DNA of 64,000 bases, taken from contig NZ_NPKR01000007.1 in NCBI RefSeq assembly GCF_008329535.1, forward strand, positions 310,001 through 374,000. Direction: 5' to 3'. A program made the position numbers and the translations under genes. Below the pieces are notes generated by a model, which saw nothing but the letters and a program-made list of their open reading frames with translations, did no database searches and was not told the DNA's origin. Numbering within the stretch: position 1 is the stretch's first letter; each line of letters begins with the position of its first letter. This stretch comes from Mycolicibacterium sp. P1-18. Its GTDB lineage: Bacteria; Actinomycetota; Actinomycetes; Mycobacteriales; Mycobacteriaceae. Below are positions 32,589-40,509 of the stretch, piece after piece.

Positions 32589-34177
32589 TAGCTGATGGAT
32601 TCCGGGGCGAACCGCTCGCGCAGCGTCCTCTTGAGTAGTTTCCCGCTGGGGTTCTTCGGCAGTTCGTCGACGAAGAAGATGGCCTTGGGAGTCTTGAATC
32701 CCGCGAGTTCAGCGCGGCAGTGAGCGAGGATGTCGGCTTCCGTCGGTGACGTGCCGTCACGGACGACCACCGCGGCGACCACGGCCTCCACCCAGACCTG
32801 ATGCGGCAGGCCGAAGACGGCAACCTCTTGCACTTCGGGGTGACGGTAGAGGACCTCCTCGACCTCACGGCTGGCGACGTTCTCACCACCGGTCTTGATC
32901 ATGTCCTTCTTGCGGTCGACGACGTGCAACAAGCCGTGCTGGTCGTAGAAGCCGAGGTCCCCGGAATGGAACCAGCCACCGTCGAAGGCCTCGGCGGTCT
33001 TCACCGGGTCGTCGAGGTAACCCAACATCAAATGCGGGCTACGGTGGGCAATTTCACCGACCGTTCCGACGGGGACCGGGTTGTTGGCGTCGTCGAGGAT
33101 CGTGGTCTCGACGTTGACGACCGGCCGTCCGGCCGCCCCGGCATGGGCATCCTGCTCGTCGGGGCCAAGAGCCGAGGCCAGTGGCGCCATCTCGGTCTGG
33201 CCGTAGAAGTTCCACAGCCGCAACTGTGGTAGCCGCTCGCGGATCTCGCCGAGGATCTCGACCGGCATCGCCGAGGCGCCGTAGTAACCATTGCGCAGGG
33301 TGGAGAGGTCGACGGCGTCGAAGATCGGGCTGCGCAACAGGCTGATCCAGACCGTGGGCGGTGCAAAGTAATTGGTGGCGCCATGGCGTTCGATGGTGCG
33401 CAGCACCAGTTCGGGGTCGGGCCTGTCGACGATGATGCTGGTGGCACCCAGGTAGACGTCGGTGGCGAGGAAGTTGTCGAGCTGAGCGCAGTGGTAGAGC
33501 GGCAGTGAGTGCACCTCGACGTCGTCACCGGTCATCGCACCGGCGACGATGGTACTGACGTACTGCCACATCAGACTGCGGCTGCTGTGCATGACCCCCT
33601 TGGGGCGTGACTCGGTGCCACTCGTGTACATCAACCGCACCAACTGGTCGTCGTCGACGTACGGGTTGGGCGTCTCACTCGTCGTGTTGAGCCACCGGGC
33701 GAAGTCGTCCCATCCGGCAGGCGCAGCCTGTCCCTCCGGCATCAGGGCAGCGCGACGGGTGACCGCGCCACCGCGGTGCATCGCCTGTTCGGCGACCGGT
33801 GTCAGCGCGGAATCCACGATCAGCCCGCTGACCTTGCTGTGGTCCAGGATGAACCCGATCTCCTGGGCTGTCAGCATGAAGTTGATCGGCACCAGCACCA
33901 CGGCAGCGCGTGCCGTCGCGAAGGCCAGAACTGCGTACTGCCAACAGTTTCGCGCGAGCAACCCGACTCGGTCACCCGGTACGAATCCGTTGTCGGACAA
34001 CCCTGCTGCCGCCCGGCTCACCAGATGGTCGAACTCCAAGAAGGTGAGCACGACGTCTCCGTCGACGATCGCGACCTTGTCGGGTTGGCGGCGAGCCGAC
34101 CGCCGCGGAATGTCACCGAGCCCGTTCTGGCGGGCCCGTGCGATCAGACCGGCCGTCTCCGCGGTCGTGTGTTGCAT
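32588..34177 (-). CDS. Acyl-CoA synthetase (FadD type, ANL superfamily)
   Basis: A 529-aa adenylate-forming ligase that activates a carboxylic acid to its CoA thioester. Signatures: MYTSGTESRPKGVMHSS (ATP loop), NFYGQTEMAPLA, HSGDLGFYDQHGLLHVVDRK and the C-terminal Lys in NPSGKLLKRTLRE. It leads the minus-strand ligase-ADH-ALDH-echA-fadE-fadE unit. Start ATG 34177 is preferred; TAACGT lies seven bases upstream and no ribosome-binding site is visible, so it appears leaderless. A frame extending to 34396 would run into the divergent BVMO gene. Confidence 0.92.
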   Translation of the reverse strand: MQHTTAETAGLIARARQNGLGDIPRRSARRQPDKVAIVDGDVVLTFLEFDHLVSRAAAGLSDNGFVPGDRVGLLARNCWQYAVLAFATARAAVVLVPINFMLTAQEIGFILDHSKVSGLIVDSALTPVAEQAMHRGGAVTRRAALMPEGQAAPAGWDDFARWLNTTSETPNPYVDDDQLVRLMYTSGTESRPKGVMHSSRSLMWQYVSTIVAGAMTGDDVEVHSLPLYHCAQLDNFLATDVYLGATSIIVDRPDPELVLRTIERHGATNYFAPPTVWISLLRSPIFDAVDLSTLRNGYYGASAMPVEILGEIRERLPQLRLWNFYGQTEMAPLASALGPDEQDAHAGAAGRPVVNVETTILDDANNPVPVGTVGEIAHRSPHLMLGYLDDPVKTAEAFDGGWFHSGDLGFYDQHGLLHVVDRKKDMIKTGGENVASREVEEVLYRHPEVQEVAVFGLPHQVWVEAVVAAVVVRDGTSPTEADILAHCRAELAGFKTPKAIFFVDELPKNPSGKLLKRTLRERFAPESIS

Positions 34178-34184
34178 TCGGCGA

Positions 34185-34190
34185 ACGTTA
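34185..34190 (-). promoter_or_regulatory. Predicted -10 element for leaderless acyl-CoA ligase gene
   Basis: Minus-strand TAACGT fits TANNNT and is seven bases before ATG 34177. Confidence 0.45.
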
Positions 34191-34264
34191 GAGGTGTGAA
34201 CCCCGTCGGCCGGATCGCCTCCCACTGAGTAGGCAGCCTGATCCCTTAGTCGCCCACGTTCTTC

Positions 34265-34270
34265 GATACT
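34265..34270 (+). promoter_or_regulatory. Predicted -10 element for leaderless BVMO gene
   Basis: GATACT (one mismatch to TATACT) lies seven bases before ATG 34278; no ribosome-binding site is seen. Confidence 0.35.
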
Positions 34271-34277
34271 CGGGTGC

Positions 34278-36203
34278 ATGACCTCCGCCTCTCCGATCGA
34301 TGCTGCGCTGATCGCGGACACCGACGTCGACGAACTCCGGGCCAAATTGGTGAAGGCCGACCCCGGGGTTCTGGTGGCAGTGTTGGCCCAACTCACCGGC
34401 GACGCCTCCGTCCTCGACGAGTTCGCTTCGAAGATCTCTTACGTGCCCGACCCACCCGAACGTGCGGGGGTCACCGACCCCGACACCGCGGCGAGATTGG
34501 CCGACGCGGTGGTGGCCGCATTGCGCGCCGCGTCGCAGTCCAAGACGACCCCCGTCGACGACATCGAATCCTTCGCCCGGCTGCTGCCCGTCGTGCTGGG
34601 ATCCGAGGTCGACGACGAGCAGGTGCCATTGTTATACGAGCAGAGTGGTTTCCGGCCGTCCAGTCCGACGCTGCCGCGTACGGTGCCGATTCCCAGCACG
34701 ATGACCGTAGCGATCATCGGTGCGGGTCTTGCCGGCATCAACACCGCGCTGAGTGCCGCCGAGGCCGGGGTCAGCTACGAGATATTCGAACGCAACGCCG
34801 AGGTGGGAGGTACCTGGCTCACCACGAAGTACCCGGGCATCGGGGTGGACACCCCGTCGGCCTACTACTCGTTGTCGCGCGAACCCAACCCCGGCTGGAG
34901 CAATTACTACCCGCAGGGCGCGGAGTATCAGGCCTATCTGGTGGCGTTGGCCGACAAGCATCGACTGCGTGACCACACGCGGTTCGACACCGAGGTCCAC
35001 GCCCTGTGGTGGGACGAGGAACACCAGCACTGGCAGATCCACTTCGTCATGGCTGACGGCACCCGCGGTGTCAGTCATGCCAGCGTCGTCGTCACCGCGG
35101 CCGGCTACCTCAACCGGCCCCGGTGGCCCGATCTGCCGGGCCGTAAATCTTTCGCCGGCATCAGCGTTCACTCCGCGCTGTGGGATCCGGACCTGGACCT
35201 CACCGGCAAGCGCGTGGCAATCATCGGGGCCGGATGCACGGCCGTGCAGATCGTCGATGCGTCCGTCGACCAGGTCGCTCACCTCACGGTGTTTCAGCGC
35301 CAACCCCACTGGGTCGCGCCGCGCAAGCGGCTCAGTGACGACGTTCCCGCACACCGCAGTTACCTGGGCACCCGGTTGCCGCACTATACGAAGTGGCACC
35401 GCCTGAAGTCCTACTGGGGCACCGCCGACAACAACTATCCGATCATCTTGATGGACGAGGAATGGTCGAAGTCGCACTTGTCGATCTCGCCCGCCAACGA
35501 CGTGCTCCTACAGATGTGTCAGCAGTACATCGACCAAACCTTCGGCGCAGGGTCGGAACTGGCGAAGAAGGTGACACCCGACTTCGCGCCGTACGGCAAG
35601 CGCATCATCCGCGACCCCGGCGGTTACTACGCGGCGTTGACGCGCGACCACGTCGACGTCGAGGCCGCCGAACCCGCCAGCGTCAACGCCAACGGCATCC
35701 TGACTCAGGACGGTCGCCAGCTCGACCTCGACGTGATCATCTATGCGACCGGATATCACCTGGACTTCCTGTCCACCTTGGACATTCGCGGCCGCGGCGG
35801 TGTCTCACTGGCCGACGAGTGGGGGGAGAGTCCACGGTCATACCGCGGCGGTGCGGTCCCCGGCTTCCCGAACCTGTTCATCAACTCTGCGCCGAACTAC
35901 AGCCCCGGGCATGGCGCGGGGGCCAACTTCTCCATGGAAGTGGTGTCGCACTACGTCATCGAATGTCTGCAGTTGATGGCGCTGCAGGGGGCGCGCAGCA
36001 TGGAGGTGACCGAGAAGGCCTACCGGGAGTACGTGGAGTCGATCGACGACGCCATGGCGCGCACGGTCTGGTGCCATACCCCGAACGCGCACACCTATTA
36101 CCGATCCGGCTCGGGTCGCGTCGTCGTCTCAACACCGTTCCGCCTGGTCGACTTGTGGACTGAGCACCGGGCGCCCATCGAAGAGGACTTCCTGCTGCGA
36201 TGA
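34278..36203 (+). CDS. Baeyer-Villiger monooxygenase with N-terminal extension (HAPMO-like)
   Basis: A 641-aa flavoprotein monooxygenase. Residues 1-135 are a helical extension as in 4-hydroxyacetophenone monooxygenase. Then come the FAD motif VAIIGAGLAGINTALSAAEAG, GGTWLTTKYPGIGVDTPS, the BVMO fingerprint FAGISVHSALWD (FxGxxxHxxxW[PD]) and the NADPH motif VAIIGAGCTAVQIV. BVMOs insert oxygen next to a ketone. In this setting the 17-keto group of a C19 steroid (giving a D-ring lactone) or a C20 side-chain ketone is plausible. It overlaps the next SDR by 4 bp and is divergent from the ligase operon. Confidence 0.93.
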   Translation: MTSASPIDAALIADTDVDELRAKLVKADPGVLVAVLAQLTGDASVLDEFASKISYVPDPPERAGVTDPDTAARLADAVVAALRAASQSKTTPVDDIESFARLLPVVLGSEVDDEQVPLLYEQSGFRPSSPTLPRTVPIPSTMTVAIIGAGLAGINTALSAAEAGVSYEIFERNAEVGGTWLTTKYPGIGVDTPSAYYSLSREPNPGWSNYYPQGAEYQAYLVALADKHRLRDHTRFDTEVHALWWDEEHQHWQIHFVMADGTRGVSHASVVVTAAGYLNRPRWPDLPGRKSFAGISVHSALWDPDLDLTGKRVAIIGAGCTAVQIVDASVDQVAHLTVFQRQPHWVAPRKRLSDDVPAHRSYLGTRLPHYTKWHRLKSYWGTADNNYPIILMDEEWSKSHLSISPANDVLLQMCQQYIDQTFGAGSELAKKVTPDFAPYGKRIIRDPGGYYAALTRDHVDVEAAEPASVNANGILTQDGRQLDLDVIIYATGYHLDFLSTLDIRGRGGVSLADEWGESPRSYRGGAVPGFPNLFINSAPNYSPGHGAGANFSMEVVSHYVIECLQLMALQGARSMEVTEKAYREYVESIDDAMARTVWCHTPNAHTYYRSGSGRVVVSTPFRLVDLWTEHRAPIEEDFLLR

Positions 36204-37087
36204 GCCAAAGGTTGGAGGGCAGAACGGCATTGGTCACCGGTAGTAGCCGGGGGATCGGGCGGGCCATCGCGCAACGGCTGTCCGCCGAAGGAGCCACCGT
36301 CGTGGTGACGGCTCGGTCGCACACGCCGTCGCCGTCGCTCCGTGGTGGTGGTGCGACGGCGCTGCCGGGGACCATCGGGGAGACCGTTGCCCTGATCGAG
36401 GAGGCGGGTGGTCACGCCATCGGAGTTGCCGCCGACCTCGAGGACTCCGGGCAACGCGACAACCTCGTCGACCGCGTGCTCGACGAGACCGGTCGCATCG
36501 ACATCCTGGTCAACAACGCCGGATTCGCCGACTACTCGGTGATCGAGGAGATGAACCTCGATACGTTCGACCGCACCCTCGAGCACTATCTGCGAACGCC
36601 GTTCATCCTGACCCGTGCTGCCATTCCCCACATGGTGGAACGAGGGGAGGGGTGGATCGTCAACATCGGGTCGGTCACCGGATTGTCGCCGGCACGTCCC
36701 TACCGCGACTACAACAAGACCTCGGGGGACGTCGTCTACGCGTCGGCGAAGGCGGCCTTGCATCGGTTCACCCAGGGAGTGGCAGCCGAGGTGCTGGATG
36801 CGAACGTCGCGGTCAACTGCGTTGGCCCGTCGTCGGCCATTCGCACACCTGGTGCGGCGCAACTGATTCCGGCTGACTTCCCGACGGAGCCGGTGGAGTA
36901 CATGGCGGAAACGGTGCTGGCGATGTGCCATTTGCCGGCTGCCCAGCGGACTGGTCTGGTGGCATTCAGCCTGCACTACCCCTGGTCGCAGCAGTTGCCC
37001 GTGCACACCCTCGACGGCCGCGACGTGCTGCCGCGACTGGAGCCTCCCGCGGCGGCGAACCCGAACATCCTGTCCGCTGGCATGTAG
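36200..37087 (+). CDS. Short-chain dehydrogenase/reductase
   Basis: A 295-aa SDR. NADP-type motif ALVTGSSRGIGRAIAQRL with TARSH after strand 2, an inserted loop (about 45-65, GGGATALPGTIGETVALIE) common in mycobacterial SDRs, LVNNAGF, INIGSVTG and VYASAKAAL. The C-terminal part is atypical, without the usual dinucleotide-family ending. Its ATG overlaps the BVMO stop, so the two probably act in sequence, for instance interconverting the alcohol and the ketone that the BVMO uses. Confidence 0.88.
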   Translation: MSQRLEGRTALVTGSSRGIGRAIAQRLSAEGATVVVTARSHTPSPSLRGGGATALPGTIGETVALIEEAGGHAIGVAADLEDSGQRDNLVDRVLDETGRIDILVNNAGFADYSVIEEMNLDTFDRTLEHYLRTPFILTRAAIPHMVERGEGWIVNIGSVTGLSPARPYRDYNKTSGDVVYASAKAALHRFTQGVAAEVLDANVAVNCVGPSSAIRTPGAAQLIPADFPTEPVEYMAETVLAMCHLPAAQRTGLVAFSLHYPWSQQLPVHTLDGRDVLPRLEPPAAANPNILSAGM

Positions 37088-37125
37088 AGCACACCCGCTC
37101 CGGCGGCGCGCTCGATGACGACGAA

Positions 37126-37156
37126 CGGTAGCGGTCTGCGATGTCGACCGCTACCG
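37126..37156. terminator. Strong hairpin between convergent genes
   Basis: CGGTAGCGGTC (37126-37136) and GACCGCTACCG (37146-37156) form an 11-bp perfect stem with a 9-nt loop. No U-tract follows on either side. It lies 39 bp after the SDR stop and touches the end of the minus-strand frame at 37151, so it probably ends transcription from both directions. Confidence 0.6.
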
Positions 37157-37333
37157 CTGCCAGAGCGGCGTGGTTGTGGATGCCACGGTGAGCGTCACAG
37201 TCTGGACCGGGTCGCCGTTGAACGGCTGGAGGATCTGCCACAGGTTGGCCCGGTGATCGGGAAGCGCTCCCGTCACCTCGTCCACGGACACGGCGCCCTG
37301 CCGCTGGGCGAGACTGATTCCCGCATCGAGCAA
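37151..37333 (-). CDS. Possible small gene or frameshifted tail of the upstream barrel protein, 60 aa
   Basis: From a TTG at 37333 the frame reads LLDAGISLAQRQGAVSVDEV, then GALPDHRANLWQILQPFNGD and PVQTVTLTV. The composition is protein-like, and it ends within a convergent terminator hairpin. The start has no ribosome-binding site; it lies 4 bases after the stop of the Dabb protein in another frame. Reading through would need a +1 shift near 37340. It may be a coupled small gene or the displaced C-terminus of that protein. Confidence 0.35.
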   Translation of the reverse strand: MLDAGISLAQRQGAVSVDEVTGALPDHRANLWQILQPFNGDPVQTVTLTVASTTTPLWQR

Positions 37334-37337
37334 CGAG

Positions 37338-37940
37338 TCACCGCGGCAAGGCGCAAAAGCTGTGGCACACCCGGTCGCGAACGATGAACTCCGGGCACTC
37401 GGGATCGAACCAACGGTCGACGTACGCCCAATGGATCGGGTGCATCAGGTAGGGGCCGGTGAGCCCGGCGAGATCGGTGAACCGTTGGCAGAACACGTGT
37501 GTCCAGTCGGAGACCCCGGTGGCATCCTCCACCCGACTCAGTTGCCACGCGGTGATGGTCGAGACGTACCGGGGTAGGGCGGCGAGGTCTGTCTCGAAGC
37601 GTTCGACGACGTCATCGGGGGTGTCGGGGGCAACGCGCAGGAACAGCGTTCGGTACACCGAGCCGCCCGGATCGTGCGGGCCGACGGGCCTGCCGCGGTA
37701 CGTGACGCTGTCCACACGGGTGACTGCAGGCGTCGACAGTGCCTCGTCGACGCGCGCGCGAACCCGTGGCCAGCTCGAGTCATCGGGGAATCGCAGGTGC
37801 ACCAACACGTCGCCGCCGTTGCGCACACCGGGCAGGGTGGGCTCGATCAGCGCGTCAGGCACTCCCCGCACTGCACTGCGCAAAGCCGCGAGGACGGCGT
37901 CCCGCGCCTCCGTGTGGACGAGGACGTCGACGTTAAACAT
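37338..37940 (-). CDS. Dabb-family (stress-responsive alpha/beta barrel) protein
   Basis: A 200-aa protein with two ferredoxin-like halves. The second is a clear Dabb domain: FLRVAPDTPDDVVERFETDL, ITAWQLSRV, DWTHVFCQRFTDLAGLTGPY and HPIHWAYVDRWFDPECPEFI. Such dimeric barrels bind or cyclise small hydrophobic molecules; no catalytic residue is obvious. ATG 37940 overlaps the end of the preceding barrel gene by 8 bp. Its stop is followed closely by an open frame that may be its displaced tail. Confidence 0.75.
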   Translation of the reverse strand: MFNVDVLVHTEARDAVLAALRSAVRGVPDALIEPTLPGVRNGGDVLVHLRFPDDSSWPRVRARVDEALSTPAVTRVDSVTYRGRPVGPHDPGGSVYRTLFLRVAPDTPDDVVERFETDLAALPRYVSTITAWQLSRVEDATGVSDWTHVFCQRFTDLAGLTGPYLMHPIHWAYVDRWFDPECPEFIVRDRVCHSFCALPR

Positions 37941-38277
37941 CGCAAAGCCCGTCGACGTCGGCGGCAGCGGCCGCTACGGCCCGCGAGCGCTCGTCGATCA
38001 ACGTGCCGACGGCGGACCACCACTGCGCCACGGTCGGGTCGGGACGCCCCTGCCACGTCATCTCCCACCACGCCTGCGGGCTTGGCAGCGTCCAGATGAT
38101 GGTGATCGTGTTCGCCTGATCGTCGAACCAAATTGGGGGACTGACGAGCACGTCGCGCAGCGTCATGCCGCGCTGCCGGGCAGCGGGCGCGTACTCCGCG
38201 AGGTAGGCATCGACGAACCTCCTCGCGCAACCCGGTTTGGTGATCACGCGGTCGACGACGTACACCTCATCGGACAC
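37933..38277 (-). CDS. Small alpha/beta-barrel protein, NIPSNAP-like
   Basis: A 114-aa protein: VYVVDRVITKPGCARRFVDA and YLAEYAPAARQRGMTLRDVL, then ITIIWTLPSPQAWWEMTW, the strand-helix-strand pattern of dimeric alpha/beta barrels that handle hydrophobic substrates. Start GTG 38277 because TAGTCT lies seven bases upstream (leaderless pattern); the longer frame to 38397 overlaps the divergent reductase. It overlaps the Dabb gene by 8 bp, so both are made together. Confidence 0.65.
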   Translation of the reverse strand: MSDEVYVVDRVITKPGCARRFVDAYLAEYAPAARQRGMTLRDVLVSPPIWFDDQANTITIIWTLPSPQAWWEMTWQGRPDPTVAQWWSAVGTLIDERSRAVAAAAADVDGLCDV

Positions 38278-38284
38278 GAGACGA

Positions 38285-38290
38285 AGACTA
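38285..38290 (-). promoter_or_regulatory. Predicted -10 element for the barrel-protein operon
   Basis: Minus-strand TAGTCT is seven bases before GTG 38277, within TTAGTCTTCG, the same decamer found before padR. Confidence 0.45.
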
Positions 38291-38357
38291 AGAGCGCGCC
38301 GGCGGTGCGAATCCAACGCTCCCGCCCATTGGGAGGGCGTCGACGACTGGTGTCGCT

Positions 38358-38376
38358 TCGGTCCACAGTGGACCGA
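38358..38376. promoter_or_regulatory. Perfect 19-bp palindrome abutting a start codon
   Basis: TCGGTCCAC-A-GTGGACCGA is a 9-1-9 perfect palindrome whose last base is the A of the ATG of the OYE-family gene. No ribosome-binding site is visible upstream of that ATG. It could be an operator for a local regulator (IclR at 40506 or PadR at 20646) or an mRNA hairpin masking the start. Confidence 0.65.
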
Positions 38377-39665
38377 TGAGCAATGCCGTGGCGCCAAATC
38401 CGCTGAGCCCCGCCCGACTTGGTCCCGTCACACTTCGCAATCGGGTGATCAAGGCCGCCACGTCGGAGGGGCGCTCCCCGGATGGTGTGGTGACCGACGA
38501 TCTGATCGACTTTCACGTCGGGTTCGCTCGCGGCGGCGTCGGCATGACGACGGTGGCGTACTGCTGCGTCGCGCCGGAGGCTGCCAGCGCACCGGGGCAG
38601 ATCGTGATGAGCGCGTCGGCAATCCCCGGGCTGAAGCGGCTGACGGACGCCGTACATGGGGCAGGCTCGGCGATCTCGGCTCAGCTGGGGCACGCGGGGG
38701 TGGTGGCGCACAAGCGACTCACCGGTGTCACTCCGGTCGCGCCGAGCCGATTCGTCAACCCGGCGTCGATGGCCTACTGCCGGGAGATCACCCGTGACGA
38801 GATCCGTTTGGTCATCGACCAATTCGGCGCCGCGGCCCAGATCGCCGTTTACGCCGGATTCGACGCGGTCGAGCTGCACTTCGGCCATCTGTATCTGCCG
38901 AGTTCGTTCCTGAGCCCGCTGGTCAACCGTCGCAAGGACGAATACGGCGGCGACATCGACGACCGGTCGCGGTTCGTTCGCGAAATTGCCCGGCGTGTCC
39001 GCGACGTCGTGGGCAACCGCGTCGCGGTGATCGCCAAGCTCGACATGGACGACGGCCTGCCGGGCAGCATCTGGATCGACGAAGCGCTGCGCACCGCGCA
39101 GCTGCTCGACGCCGACGCCACGCTCGACGCCATCGAGCTGACCCAGGGTTCCTCGTTGTTCAAGCCGATGTATCTCTTCCGCGGCGACGTTCCCGTCAAG
39201 GAGTTCGCCAAGGTGATGCCACCGGCGATGCGTATGCCGTTGCGATTGGTGGGGAAGTGGGCGATGGGCAACTATCCCTACGAGGATCTCTACATGTTGT
39301 CCGCGGCGCGCCAGTTCGTCCCGTTGATGCGCAACACCAAGTTGATCCTGCTCGGTGGCATCACCAACCGGGAGCATCTCGACACGGGAATGCGCGAGGG
39401 ATTCGACTTCGTGGCGATGGGCCGGGCGCTGCTACGCGAACCCGGCCTCGTGAACGCCATGATCGCCGACCCTGCAACGCGCAGCCGCTGCACGCACAAC
39501 AACAAGTGCATGGTGACCGTGTTCTCTCGAACGCACTGCGTGCTGGACCCCGGGCAGCGCTACGGCGTCGTCAGTGAGCTGGGGACACCGAAAGCTGTTG
39601 CGCCAAGGCATTACTCGCCTCAGCGCGAGCACGGTGCGCAAGCTCAAGCATCGGCATCGTCATGA
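38376..39665 (+). CDS. NADH:flavin oxidoreductase (old yellow enzyme family)
   Basis: A 429-aa FMN TIM-barrel reductase: LSPARLGPVTLRNRVIKAAT, SAQLGHAGVVA, TRDEIRLVIDQFGAAAQIAV, GFDAVELHFGHLYLPSSFLS with LVNRRKDEYGGDIDDRSRF, and LLGGITNREHLDTGMREGFD. It lacks the second (4Fe-4S/FAD) half of 2,4-dienoyl-CoA reductases. A steroid enone or other alpha,beta-unsaturated carbonyl is the likely substrate. The last 31 codons overlap the convergent esterase gene by 95 bp. Confidence 0.9.
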   Translation: MSNAVAPNPLSPARLGPVTLRNRVIKAATSEGRSPDGVVTDDLIDFHVGFARGGVGMTTVAYCCVAPEAASAPGQIVMSASAIPGLKRLTDAVHGAGSAISAQLGHAGVVAHKRLTGVTPVAPSRFVNPASMAYCREITRDEIRLVIDQFGAAAQIAVYAGFDAVELHFGHLYLPSSFLSPLVNRRKDEYGGDIDDRSRFVREIARRVRDVVGNRVAVIAKLDMDDGLPGSIWIDEALRTAQLLDADATLDAIELTQGSSLFKPMYLFRGDVPVKEFAKVMPPAMRMPLRLVGKWAMGNYPYEDLYMLSAARQFVPLMRNTKLILLGGITNREHLDTGMREGFDFVAMGRALLREPGLVNAMIADPATRSRCTHNNKCMVTVFSRTHCVLDPGQRYGVVSELGTPKAVAPRHYSPQREHGAQAQASASS

Positions 39666-40509
39666 AACCGTGAATGCCGCCCTCGAACAAGAGCCGGGTG
39701 ACGACCACCCCGGCCGCTTCCAGCGCGTCGGCGTACGCCGCGCCCTCGTCGTGCAGGGGGTCGTGACCCGTCAGCACGACGACGGCCGTGGGCAGTTTCT
39801 CGAGCTGCGCCGCCAGCGGCGACGCGTAGGGGTGGGAGCGGTCGGCGGCGTCGGGCACGTACTGATCCCAGTACCACTGCAACGCCGGCTTCGGATTGTA
39901 GAAGCCGGTGCCGAATCGCTGATAGGACTCGGTGTCGAAGTCTGCCGCGATGACCGGATAGAGCAGCAGCTGTGCCGCGAGATCGGGTCCGCCCCGATCG
40001 CGAGCCATCAGTGCGGCGACTGCGGCGAGGTTGCCGCCGGCACTGTCCCCACCCACGGCAATGCGGTCGACGGCGATGCCGAGGACGTCTGCGCTGTCGG
40101 CGGCCCAGGTGGTGACGGCAAGGAGGTCCTCGGCGGCCGCCGGCCACGGATTCTCCGGAGCCAACCGGTAGTCCACCGAAATGAACACCGCATCAGTGCG
40201 ATTCGTCAGGTTGCGGCACAATCCGTCGTGGCTGTCGAGATCGCAGAAGACGAATCCGCCGCCGTGGGCGTAGACGACGACCGGCAGTACGGCGGCGTCG
40301 CTTACGGGGCGGTAGATGCGAATCGGGATATCACCGCCGGGGCCCGTCACGTACGTGTCGGTGATGGATCCGACCGGCTCGGGATCGGTAGCGGGAACGA
40401 ACCGCGACCGGATCGTCGCCCGGGCCTGCGCACCGGTCATGGTGTGTAACGGTGGAAATGCGCTGTCCAGAACGCCAATCAAGTCGGCGATCTGAGGGTC
40501 GAGGTTCAC
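39571..40509 (-). CDS. Alpha/beta hydrolase of the hormone-sensitive lipase family
   Basis: A 312-aa esterase with VYAHGGGFVFCD, GDSAGGNLAAVAALMARDRG, GHDPLHDEGAAYADALE and the catalytic His in GGIHGFMTM. It resembles the esterase at 24682 but is clearly distinct. Start GTG 40509 overlaps the iclR stop (GTGA). The frame upstream lies in iclR and is rejected. The C-terminus runs 95 bp into the convergent OYE gene. Confidence 0.9.
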   Translation of the reverse strand: MNLDPQIADLIGVLDSAFPPLHTMTGAQARATIRSRFVPATDPEPVGSITDTYVTGPGGDIPIRIYRPVSDAAVLPVVVYAHGGGFVFCDLDSHDGLCRNLTNRTDAVFISVDYRLAPENPWPAAAEDLLAVTTWAADSADVLGIAVDRIAVGGDSAGGNLAAVAALMARDRGGPDLAAQLLLYPVIAADFDTESYQRFGTGFYNPKPALQWYWDQYVPDAADRSHPYASPLAAQLEKLPTAVVVLTGHDPLHDEGAAYADALEAAGVVVTRLLFEGGIHGFMTMPMLELAHRARAEASNALAQQLSVSPAH

